Assembly (NCBI GenBank): GCA_002105175.1
Contig: MCGE01000002.1
Location: 744,001 to 808,000 of the forward strand
DNA length: 64,000 nucleotides
Reading direction: 5' to 3'
Source: Absidia repens
Taxonomy: Eukaryota > Mucoromycota > Mucoromycetes > Mucorales > Cunninghamellaceae
The position numbers and the translations under genes were made by a program. The first letter of the stretch is position 1. Every line of letters starts with the position of its first letter. Below, piece by piece: positions 52,572 to 62,991 of the stretch. Under the pieces are notes generated by a model that was not told where the DNA came from, searched no databases, and worked only from the letters and a program-made list of their open reading frames with translations.

Positions 52572-52810
52572 TGGAAGGGGTTGGGTCATTGATAAAAAGT
52601 GATTATTTTATTTTTCTCATGATGCAAGCAAAATATCAAGGCGATATAAGCTATGGGCGGCTTTAATGAGACTAAATCATTAAATTCGGATCAAATATGG
52701 GTTGCAAATGATGTTTTCTTTTAGGAGGGGTTTGGGTCATTAATAAAAAACATGTTTACCGTGCTGTCCTCATGCTCCGTGGAACATTTCAAGGAGATCC
52801 AGAGAACAGC
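52572..52810 (+). repeat. Diverged tandem duplication, about 160-nt unit
   Basis: Unit 1 (from 52573: GGAAGGGGTTGGGTCATTGA ... ATATCAAGGCGATATAAG) is repeated from 52731 (GGAGGGGTTTGGGTCATTAA ... ATTTCAAGGAGATCCAGA). Internal spacing between shared blocks is kept. Noncoding; origin unknown. Confidence 0.5.
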
Positions 52811-52890
52811 TTTTCCTACACATATACATACATACACATATATGCATACACATACACGCATACACGCATACACATACACGCATACACATT
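52798..52890. repeat. CATACA-type microsatellite
   Basis: Imperfect ACATAC/GCATAC repeats over about 90 nt next to the 3' end of the UBX gene. Confidence 0.7.
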
Positions 52891-52995
52891 AAGTCAAATT
52901 ACATTGTTTGATAACGTTGTACAGTAAAAGGAAAAAAGAAGGTCTTTTTTATTAGACATCAATGGTAAAACCTAAACTAAACTAGAGTGAACTAA

Positions 52996-54628
52996 CTAAG
53001 CATGGGATAATGCGAGAGCAGAAGATGGAGTCAAACCTATATGCAAGATAAAACAAAATGTTAATAACCATAATATCATTTCTAATTTTTGTTGGAGGTT
53101 TACCTAAATCTTTTAACGTTTTCTCAAGATCAGCTTCGCCAAAAGTTTTTCTAACAAGAGGGAGATATTTAGTATTATAATGATGAGTGGACCGGATGTT
53201 CAAAACTAAATAATAAATGCTTTACCTTGGAAAGGTAGTGGAGAGATGGAATGGGCCATTGAATCCGTTGGTCTTCAAGTGGTTGTAGACATCATTCAAC
53301 TTTGCATCAGCTGGGAAAGTTTGCGTCAGTGGAGGACCATTTGGGACACGAATCTAAGCAAGTTTATAGAAATATTAGTATGAGTTTGGTGCTCTGTTTT
53401 GATTTTCATTTACTTGTAATCGAGCTTCATTGTATTCAGGTTTGACAGGGCGACTGGCAGGTGCAGGGGCTGGGGTTGTCGTAGGGGCACCAGACGAGGT
53501 TTCTTGAGCTGCTGATCGCTTAGCGGCTTCGCGCTATATACATACACACAAAAAAAAAAAAGTGAGATTGATGACAAATGCATCCCCTAAAATATAAAAT
53601 AACATTGCGCTTACCTTTGCTTGTCGTTCTAATTTGTCTTGTTCGATCTTGGCTTTGATGTTAGCCTTTGCAATACGATCCAATTCCTTTTCCCTTTTCT
53701 TTGCTTCCATGACCTTCTTCATTTCTTTGGCTTCTAATTCCTCTTTGACGGATGACATGTCTTGGCCAGCTTTTCGTCGAAGGCGTTCCGCTTGCTTTTG
53801 GTCTTCTACACTAGTTTGCGAGTCCTTTGCCCTTTTTTCCGCGAGTCGTGCCTTCAGTTCAGCTAGTTTTTGTTTCTTTTCTTCCTCCGTCAATGGTTTG
53901 ATCACTTGTATGCTTTCAGAGAAATTTTGATGTTGAGTCTTGATAGCATGTCGCTCGGCAGAAGTAGCTGCAATCAGCCCGCAACAATGAATCGTTAGTA
54001 AATATCAACGTACGTCCTTGGATAAATATATATGTATATTACCGTCACGGAAAAGCTTTTGGCAATCATTGCATATCAAACTTTGAGCTGTTTGTTCACC
54101 ATCCTTGATTTCACCTAAAATAAACCATTGTCAATAAAAGTTTCTATTCGTTGAAACCGTACCTACCGTCTTCCGGCACCGCTGCTGCCGTTGTTGTTTC
54201 AGTTGTACTTGCACCCAATGAATTTCCTTTATCACTATCGCCTTCTTCAGGTTCGTCAGTCACTTCTGGGTGTTCGAGGAGCCTAATTTTCAAATATCAA
54301 AGAGCAAGTTGAATATGTATGCATAAAATCCAGTTCATTCATCAACACATCCTACATACCAATCCATAGCTGGTTGAAGACCAGCGCCCTTCACAGCTTT
54401 CCATGCTTTTTGACTAGAGTATATATATATATAAGGGTATCAGTACTTGTTTTGACCTAAATCCATGGCTGCTTTACAGGAGCAATTGCAGGAGAACCAG
54501 TACACGCGTCACCCTCACATTCCGTTCTCCCTTTTTCCCTTCCTTTTTTGATCCTGATTTTATGGCCCATCTTACACTTTTACACGAGAAAAGCCCATTC
54601 CAACTAAAGTTTCGATATCACCAGACAT
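52996..54628 (-). CDS. UBXN1/SAKS1-like protein: UBA, coiled coil, UBX
   Basis: Predicted Cdc48/p97 adaptor of 327 aa. Nine exons: 54628-54576, 54413-54360, 54282-54167, 54114-54043, 53967-53615, 53533-53414, 53353-53226, 53150-53104 and 53036-52996; phases agree throughout. An N-terminal UBA domain (ETLVGMGFSRVKVQKAWKAV...QPAMDWLLEHPE) would bind ubiquitin. Next is a CNDCQK segment and HAIKTQHQNFSESIQ, then a long basic-acidic coiled coil (TEEEKKQKLAELKARLAEKR to about residue 235). The C-terminal UBX fold (IRVPNGPPLTQTFPADAKLN ... LSTTFPRKTFGEADLEKTLK, then GLTPSSALALSHA) carries the FPR loop that contacts p97. I chose the first donor GTAAGA at 54575 because it restores the standard UBA spacing. 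Role: targeting ubiquitinated clients to Cdc48, by family knowledge. Confidence 0.9.
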
Positions 54629-55139
54629 AATAAGGTCAATATTTCAAGTTAAAAAGAAAAAAAGAATATTTACAAATGTTAATGAAAATTGTAAATTATG
54701 AAAAAAAAAAAAAAAGTGGAATGAAAAAGAAATTTTGAATGAACATGTGCCAAAAATAGACCATTTCAAATGCCGACGTTAACGGCTGCGTTCGTACAGG
54801 ATTTGACAATCAAAAAAGCCAAAACAATGGGAATGAATGTAAATTAACCGAGTCATTGATCTACTGATCCCAAATTATCTATTTGATTGGATTTTGCATA
54901 CAATTTGATTGACCCATAATTGATCATCACTCGTTGCACTGCACAAAATATCATAACAGCTCCTCTCTGGGTTTGAATTATGATTTTTCTTTAATGTCGA
55001 TGGTCAAATTCCCTTTTTTTCTTTCTCTTCTTTTCCCTTTATTCTCGTTTCCTTCCCTCAAAAAGGGAAATACTGGTTATTTGACTGTTATAAGCTCTTC
55101 TATTCGCCTCAGAAAAGAACAAAAGAACTTTTACATACG
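54629..55139. promoter_or_regulatory. Divergent upstream region of the UBX and orphan genes
   Basis: 511 nt between outward-facing genes; includes a poly(A) run at about 54700-54714 and CT-rich leader DNA before 55060. No separate gene seen. Confidence 0.4.
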
Positions 55140-56462
55140 ATGCCAGCTTTATTCCCCTCTTCACCACCACCATCACCATCACTACCTTCCTCGCCACCAC
55201 GACGACGATCGATACCACCTCTTGTACTACTATCCTTTGCTATGCTTCATTCTCAGGTATATTGGCTCTATTCTGTCATATATCATCTCTGTCACAACTT
55301 GTCTGATCGACCAATGGATCTCTCTTTGGATGATACTGTCCTTAATGCTCTTAGCAAACGCTCAGGTAGACCTCGTGCTTTCTCTGAACCTCAACAAACA
55401 TCGTGTGTTATGCTTCAACAACACCAAGTCCTGAACAAATCATCGTCAAAAATAATTAGACCTCGAAGTAAGTTGTATTGATACCTATTGTCTGGTAAGG
55501 AATTGTTCAACTTAAACCTTTTTTTTTTATATTTAGGTACCACGATCAGTGCAACCACTGTATCTGCCGATGCTCCACTAAGAAGGCAACAATGGGTTCA
55601 ACAAATTCAAACATGTCTTGATAAACAACAAAAGCAGCACCAACAGCAGCAATTATTGGATACAACAGTTGCCGATGAACGGCTAGGACGTACTCGACCT
55701 CCTCGATGGTGGCAGCGCACAAGACGGCATTTGACTCGCCAAGAAAAAGACCACAACATCGATCCTGTCTCGAGTAATCATATCGCGCCAAATTTATCTT
55801 CACTATCAATGGAGTTGGAAGGAATCAATAGCAAACAACATCATCATTTGACTCCAATTCGGCCCGCTTCTTGTGATATGCAACCGCATTATCATCATGA
55901 TATCACTGCCACCTCCACCACCTCCACTATGCGCAAAGGCGAAACTCCCATCATCTCCACCGACGACGCTTCTTCTGGCACTCGTCCTTCTTTTTCCAAC
56001 AACTTGACATCACCATCATCATCATCATCACTATCAGCGCAAACTGCCGTGACGACGTGTGACAATGATCATTCAGCAGCAATAATGACGGAATCATCCA
56101 TGTCCATACAACAACAATCCTCTTTACAGCGGCAGACACCTTTGGCAAAAATTAGGTCGGTGTTCATCAAATCACAAATCGAACCGGAAAACAAAGGACG
56201 CTCCTCTGTTCTGAACCCGAAGCGCAAAACAATGCTTGGCGTCGTCCCTTCTCGATGGTCCGCCGGTCTCAACAACAACGATGCGTCGACTGAACATATG
56301 AAAAAACGACGATCTGTACGAATCAAAGAACCGCTGGGCGCAATCCTATCACATACATCATCATCATCATCATCATCAGCATCGACAGTAGCAATAGAAT
56401 CAAGACCGAAGCGACGTTTATTCTCTTCTTTACCGGCATGGCATCGGAAATCGGTCGGTTAG
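55140..56462 (+). CDS. Orphan low-complexity basic protein
   Basis: 417-aa prediction from exons 55140-55467 and 55537-56462 (phase-1 GT-AG intron). No family recognised. The first 30 residues are P/S/R-rich, followed by a hydrophobic stretch (LVLLSFAMLHSQVYWLYSVI). The body is rich in Q, H, S and T with basic clusters (GRTRPPRWWQRTRRHLTRQE, KKRRSVRIKEPLGAIL, RPKRRLFSSLPAW) that could be nuclear or membrane-binding signals. An in-frame ATG at 55314 with good context (MDLSLDDTVLNALSK) may be the true start, which would remove the hydrophobic segment. Short conserved-looking motifs rather than a fold; probably an intrinsically disordered regulator or polarity protein, but this is only inference. 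Confidence 0.6.
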
Positions 56463-57441
56463 ATGAAATACATCATTTAGTTTTAGTTACTTCGTCGTTT
56501 AGAATATGTCTCTCTCTTTCTCTCTCATTTTCACTTTGTAAATATATATACCTTCCTGCTTAGCCTTATTTTTGTCATCCACATTTTTTTTTTTTTTTTT
56601 TTTTTACACACACACACATACATATTTAATAAAAACCAACTTGAAAAAAAAAAGACAGTGTTTATTTGTTTTGTTTGAAGTTTGTTTATTCATTTCGTCT
56701 TCTTTTTCAAATACATTGAAATGCATTCAATAAATTTTACTCATGATTTCATTACTGAACAGGGCTTGCATAAAAAAAAGAAAGGAGGTACACTTCTAGA
56801 TCATCTTTTGTAGTTTATATATGGGGGAGGGCAAAAGTGGAGAGGGATGAAGTCCGTGATATTTTATTTGAATATGAGTTTATTTGATTTGATTCTATAT
56901 TAAGGGAAGAGGGACTAACGCAAAGAGGGAAGGGTTGAACAATCAATCAATTTCTGATACAGTATATGCGGTTGGGGAAGAAGTCAGTGATAAACGATTT
57001 GATTTGAATATATTTGTTTTATTTGAATTGGATTGATTCTAAACTAAGATAATGGGGATATAAAGGAAGAGGAATAAGTAGAAGGACAAAAAAAAAAAAA
57101 AGAAAAAAAAATCACACACGGACACACACAAACACATAAAAAAAGAAGAAGAAAAGAAAAAGAGGAAAGGGTGTGGCTATGAATGAAGTTTCGGTATAAT
57201 AGGATAAGGTGTTGTTTTTTGATTTTTTGAGATTTGAACAAATAAGAATAATACTAAAAAAATGAATGATATCAATATAAAAGAGGAGGAAGATTTAAAG
57301 GAGTGTATGGAAGAGCATGGAAGAGGAATGTTTCGATAGGATGAGATGGAGGGGGAGGAGGGGAAGGGAATAATGGATATAAAAGTAGCAATAAATATAA
57401 ACTAAAAGATCTAATAATTGAAGGATCCACTAAACTGATAA
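56463..57441. other. Convergent intergenic region (3' UTRs)
   Basis: About 1 kb between two genes that point at each other. Contains AATAAA near 56627, a poly(T) at 56585-56606 and purine-rich DNA. Two similar segments occur near 56815-56890 and 56965-57045 (GTGATA...TTTGAATAT...GATTCTA). No gene seen. Confidence 0.45.
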
Positions 57442-58320
57442 TCACTTTTGTCCTTTCCCTTTTTTGATGAGCCATTGTAAAGTGACATCGATGTTGACTT
57501 GATTTTTGGCAGAGATCGAATAGCACGATACTTCACGGTTAGTGATAGATTGTAAATGTCTATTAAAAAAAGGAGAGGGATGGTGGTCAGCTCAGAATGC
57601 CAGTCATCTCCGTCCGGATCACTCCCCCTTTTACGTTTCATATGACTTACAATACTTCAATAAGCTGTTTGACTGACAACGCATCCTCCAGGTCGTTTTT
57701 GTTGCCGAGAACAAGCATAGGTATGTTGGCCAGTTGTGGTTTTTCCAATAAAGCCTTGAGTTCAGTGTATGCTGCCTCTAGTTTGCCATGGTCTGCCGCA
57801 TCAACAACAAAACTAAGAAAGACGATCAATCAGTATCTGATATCTTACCTGTCATACTTTTTTTTTTTTTCCAAGCCTTACACTATAGCGTTGACCCCAC
57901 GGCAATAACGTTCCCACATACTCCTAAAACGAGGTTGTCCGCCGATATCCCATAGTTTCATTGTCACATTGCCCTTCGTCACCTTTCGCATATTGAATCC
58001 GACCGTAGGTATAGTATCTTCCATAAATTGTCCAGACTATAATATGTAGACGAAAAAGGTTAAGTTACGCCATCATCTTGCCATCTTTTAATATATTCTA
58101 CTTTGTTGTTTTCTTTACCGCAATAACATTGACAAGAGTCGTTTTGCCGCTGTTCTGTAGTCCTACTAACGTCAATTCCATTTCAGTCTTCGTAAAGAAA
58201 GGATGATAAAGAGAAACGAGTCTAATGAGTCAGTCGGTCTATTTATCCATTTTGTTTCGTTTTTACCTTGAAAAAAAGACCCCGAAGCCATTCCAGAATT
58301 GAATTCAAAATGCTTGCCAT
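57442..58320 (-). CDS. ARL8: ARL8-type small GTPase
   Basis: Arf-like GTPase of 185 aa that in other eukaryotes recruits effectors to lysosomes/vacuoles and late endosomes. Five exons: 58320-58267, 58187-58119, 58036-57882, 57812-57651 and 57559-57442; phases match. The N-terminal amphipathic helix [18 protein letters not shown] lacks Gly2, as expected for ARL8, which is acetylated rather than myristoylated. G1 GLQNSGKTT is at about 27-35, switch I is [16 protein letters not shown]3 is [21 protein letters not shown]4 is NKND and G5 is CYSISAK. The C-terminus is [17 protein letters not shown]. Length and motifs are near-identical in layout to animal ARL8. Confidence 0.95.
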
Positions 58321-59303
58321 GAATGATAATAATAATATATAGTGGGAATAATAATAATAATAATAATAAAGATGGGATGGAAAAGTAGAAGAAGAAAAAA
58401 ATGGGAAGGAAAAAAAAAAAAGGTTTCGGGGAAAGAAATGCGAGCTCACACACACACACACATAAAAAAAAAAAAAAAGAGTCGACTGACTGATTTTAAC
58501 AAATTAGAGACGTCATGTGTTTCCTGGGGCCAATCACATTTACGTCTATCTATCGTATACTATCTCCAGATATCAGTTCATACTGTTCATCTTATCAGTT
58601 AGGTTGTTTTTGTTTTTTCTGTCTACTGTCATTTCTATGTTTTCAAAGAAATTAAGGGGGGCGTCAAGGACATGGATCCTTTTTTTTTTTTAGGTCCTGA
58701 AACCAAAATAGGCCACCAGTGTTACACGACTCAACGAGTTCACCCACCTATCCCTTACTTTGATTACCACTATGCTGGAAAAGGCCTGTGCCATGCGCTA
58801 TGCTGGTGCCTGGACTATATATATATATAATGTTTATATGATTTTGTCGGAAGCTCAACCAAGTGAAGAGATAGGAGATCAACGTTTGAGCCTCACCCCG
58901 GAACACAACCGAAACGTTGAGTAAAGCGCCGAAAGAAAAATTAAGAAGAAAAAAGGGCGCCATAGATAATTCGTCCTCGGCCTAGTGTAGTATTAGGATA
59001 ACATTACTGTAGAGAAATGCGAGAGTATGTATGTATGGGTCGTTTACTGCATTAAGATTTTTTTTTGGCGCTATTTAACTTGACGATCTCCTGCTTTATG
59101 ATGATCCAGATCAATAGTCCAAATAAAAAGCGCCATCATATATACACCATCACATGAGTTTATGAAAAGGACCGTTAAGGAGTGCCGGTAAGACCGATAA
59201 ACGTATCATTCCGACACGCATTCACTATTTAGATAAATAGCGCCGTTTTCTTTCGTGTGTGTTTCTTGATTTTGATCAATTCTTTCAGACAATTTTAAAA
59301 ACA
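58321..59303. promoter_or_regulatory. Upstream region of ARL8 and of the permease gene, with clustered AGCGCC motifs
   Basis: Divergent 983-nt region. AGCGCC occurs at 58925, 59067 (reverse), 59129 and 59239, and GGCGCC at 58956: five related sites in about 320 nt of AT-rich DNA. AAATAGCGCC appears twice, in opposite orientations. An ATT/AAT microsatellite lies at about 58327-58368. Confidence 0.45.
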
Positions 59304-61764
59304 ATGGATGAAACTGCCAATACGCGAGACTCCATCAAACGATCAATTGACCAAAATGAAAATTTATCCCCATTGGCTGTCGGAGGTTTGGCTAGTTTTT
59401 TTTTTTTTTTTTTTTATTATTATTATTCTTTATCACTCAATCTTGACATTTTTTATTTTCATCAAACCAGATCAAAAACTCCAACGACATATAGGATATC
59501 TAAGTGGAACTGTCATGAATGGTATACAAACACAATATCACTGAGAAGAAGAACAAAGAATAATCTAATTCCTCCATGATATATGCATAGTGGGTGAAAT
59601 CATTGGCTCTGGTATATTCTCAAATCCGTCATATATTATCAAAAACACAGGTTCAGGAGGAATGATGCTAATATTATGGCTCATTGGTGCTTTGACAAGT
59701 GTTTCTGGCTTGCTGACCTTTTTGGAATTAGGAACTATGGTAGGATGAAAGCAATGAAATGGTCATAATCACTAAACTCTTTCTGTGTGTGTGTGTTAAA
59801 TAGTTTCCGCGGAGTGGTAAGGGTTGAATTCCAGGTACATGGAAGCATATTATCGAATTAATTTTTTTTGCGTGGTATTCAGGTGGTGAAAAAACATATC
59901 TCGGTTATATATACCCTAAACCTCGGCAAATTATATCTTTTCTCTTCATGATCCTTGTGGGTGTGTGCACTCGGTGTGGTACATTAGCACAGGTAAAAAA
60001 AAAAAAAAAAAAAAAAAAAAGGCGGAGTGTCAAATTTCAGGAACAAAAATTAATAATAAAAAAAAGGCGTCCATTGTTTTCGGTGATAATATGATATACG
60101 CTATTTATGAGGGAAGACAACACAATGAATGGGCATCTAGGGGTTTTGGTGGTAAGTAAGATCCTAAATATCAATACCATTGTTCTAATTTTCCTCTGAT
60201 ATTTCTAGTTTTTTGTATTACTTTCTGGATCGTTGTCAACATTTTGTCAGCCAAGGTACACAGAGTATGCATATAATTATACCTATATTAAGTTGAGTTT
60301 TCCTTTTCAAATTTTGGGGAAAAAATAGAAAGCCATTAAATTCAACAACTTATTTACTGTGCTGAAAATCTCGCTGCTGGTACTTTTGATATGCGTAGGA
60401 TTCGCAGGGATGGCAGGAATTCTACCTGACCAACCAAATCTTTCAGGCAATTTTTCATTCAAAGGAACGATACAAAGTCCTGGATCGTATGCGAATGCGA
60501 TCTACTTTGTAATTTATTCTTATGGAGGCTATTACAATTTGCAAAGAGTCACAGATGAATTGAAAGATCCACTTGTCAATCTTCCTCGCTGTGGTGCCAC
60601 TTCAATTGCTTTCACAACGGTGGTCTATATTTTGGCTAATTGTGCGTATCTCGCGGTTTTGCCTTTAGAAGTGATAAAAAACTCCCAAGTGACAGTGGCA
60701 GCTAGTTTGTAAGTAGATATTCATCCATTTTGGTATTTGTTTTTAAATAATAATCTAGTTAATTTTTTTTCTTTAAAAAAAGATTTAATGCAGCTTTCGG
60801 CGGCATCTTTGGATCACGAGTTTTACCAGTGTTTGTAGGAATGTCATCCTTTGGTATGGTTGGTGTAAGTTTCTCTCCCTCCTCTTGCTTTTAATTTTTC
60901 ATAATCGGTTTAAGAATACTTTCTTTAGGTTGTGGTTTATTCGGCATCGCGAGTGATCTTGGAATTTGCTCGCGAAGGCCATTTGCCATTTGATCGCTTT
61001 TTTGGAAAAGTCCATCCAAAATTACAAACTCCGGTTCATGCCATTTTACTATTATATTTTCTCGCCTTATTTTTTTTATTGGTCCCTCCGCCGGGCACCG
61101 TATTCGAATTTATTATGTCATTTAACACCTACGGCGAATATTTTTTCTGTAAGTGAGCCGAATGAATGGGATGAATTATATGCAAATGACACGAGTCTGA
61201 CAAAAAAAAAAAAGCGACATTATGCGCGGTAGGCGTATTTATTCTTCGTCACAGAGAACCTAACCTTAGGCGTCCTATAAAAGCACCTAGAGTAATTGTA
61301 TTGTTCTATTTGTCGGTGTGTGTTTTCGCTATTGCCTTTGTTTTTATTCCTCCTGTACATCCTCCAGATGCTTACCCATATTATGGTAATATAAATATAT
61401 ATATATATATGTATGATAGAGAACTGAGCGGTCTTTAACGATCCATACTAATTCTTTTTTTGGTGGGGGAATAGTGCCTTATGTTTGTTGGTTAGCTTTT
61501 GCAATATTTTGTACTATCCCATGGGTAAGTTGAATTGTTTTACAAAACAATACTAAATCTTCGTCTTCGTAGTACGTCAAAATGGTATTATACAATGGTT
61601 TAGAGAACTCCTACAACACTGAAATTCGAAATCAAGCAAAGCAAAGCCTTAAAAAAGATGGCATTCCAAATGACCAAATTTCCAAGGGTAAACGACCAAG
61701 TGGTTACAGTGATGATATAGTAGAAACCATTGATACCAGCGTGAAAGAAGGGTCTTTTAAATAA
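59304..61764 (+). CDS. MUP1-like amino-acid permease (APC superfamily)
   Basis: Plasma-membrane amino-acid transporter of 537 aa resembling the high-affinity methionine permease group. Thirteen exons: 59304-59385, 59471-59521, 59591-59739, 59804-59816 (13-nt micro-exon), 59883-59992, 60067-60151, 60209-60255, 60329-60708, 60783-60864, 60929-61148, 61233-61385, 61475-61524 and 61573-61764; all phases close. TM1 has VGEIIGSGIFSNP, the substrate-backbone GSGIF motif. ELGTMFPRSGGEKTYLGYIY runs across the micro-exon. SYGGYYNLQRVTDELKDP is the conserved TM6 region and YSASRVILEFAREGHLPFDR the loop before TM9. About 12 hydrophobic segments are visible. The acceptor for the sixth exon lies in an A-rich stretch and is the least certain join. 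Substrate is inferred. Confidence 0.85.
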
Positions 61765-61859
61765 AGCAAGCAGGGCTGTCTTAGGCTGTCCAACATTTTG
61801 GACGGTTGGGGCATTTACACTCCGCTAGGTTTTTTTATTTTTTAATTTTTCCACAACTC

Positions 61860-62170
61860 TTTTCTCCACTTTTTTTTCTTTTCTTTTATTTTTTCAGGAC
61901 ATTATCTTCTTTGAGACCTTCATTGCGATATTGGGTATTTTGTATTAGTTTTAGAACTTGAATCAGGGGCATTTTGAAAACTGCAATACAAACATCATGG
62001 GGAAACCTTTCATTTCGAATCTAGGATTTGGTGCCCACCATTGTTAGATTAGCTTTCATCTTGGAATAGTGTTATGAAACCGCAATTAGCTTAGCTTAGT
62101 GCTAGTTATCATAGTCCATATCTACATCCGAATAAAATATGTCTTGCCTTTTTATCAATCATGTCTCTCA
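61860..62170 (+). repeat. Dispersed CACGTG-head repeat, copy F (headless, diverged)
   Basis: Lacks the CACGTG head but keeps CATCATGGGGAAACCTTTCA, CTAGGATTTGGTGCCCACCA, ATTAGCTTAGCTTAGTGCTA and TCCGAATAAAATATGTCTTG. It begins shortly after the permease stop and may supply its 3' end. Confidence 0.65.
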
Positions 62171-62294
62171 TAAATTTAGTTTATCTTATCTGATGTGTAT
62201 CTGGGTACATGCGGAAATAAATGGGTATATGTGTACGTAAAAAGGGCAAGCCTAAATCACTTTTCCCGACCGTCGCGCTCAATTCTCCTCCTAC

Positions 62295-62339
<45 letters not shown>

Positions 62340-62364
62340 CTGTGTGTGTGTGTATGTGTGTGTA
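62295..62364. repeat. AT/GT dinucleotide microsatellite
   Basis: (AT)n running straight into an interrupted (GT)n. A second (AT)n lies at about 62502-62529. Confidence 0.9.
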
Positions 62365-62913
62365 TTTGAGTAGAAAACAAACAGACGTTTATCTGTGCAA
62401 AAATACGGGCACCGGAGAGTGCCCACCAATTCTTATTTTAGAGGATCCAACGTACGCAGTACAATAAAACATATTACTGTTGATTTTTCTGGAAGTCTTC
62501 ATACATATATATATATATATATATATATAAACAAAGAGGGTTTTTACTTCAATATGATTATGATTGTATAGGTTTGCGGTGTGCAAATACAGTCTACTAA
62601 CCTCAGGTTGAGACCACTATAAACTAAATTGAGACGCGGTAGAAATAAAAAAAATTGAGACAGGAGAGACAGGGCAAAATAGTTTAGGGAAGGGAGCAAT
62701 AATTTCGGGACAGTCGAAAAACAAAAAACTGTAGCAAGAGCAGATTTTCTTTATCTTTGGTCATGCGGCTACATGTCGGACTAAATAATGAAAATAAAAA
62801 GGGGGATTGTCGCAAGCCATAAACAAAACGTGAAAAAAAGCGCCACATGAATCATTGTGGTACATGGTATCCATGTGGGGTGGAAACAAAGAACATAAAG
62901 AGGTGGGGTCCAG

Positions 62914-62944
<31 letters not shown>

Positions 62945-62991
62945 ATTTCTCTTTATATTTTTATTATTATTCAGAGATACATAAAATAAAA
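62365..62991. other. Intergenic and leader of the hydrolase gene
   Basis: No gene seen. A run of T lies at about 62914-62939, close to the hydrolase start. Confidence 0.45.

Noticed and set aside
62195..62467. ORFs over the AT/GT microsatellite
   Set aside because: Translation of a dinucleotide repeat; not a gene.
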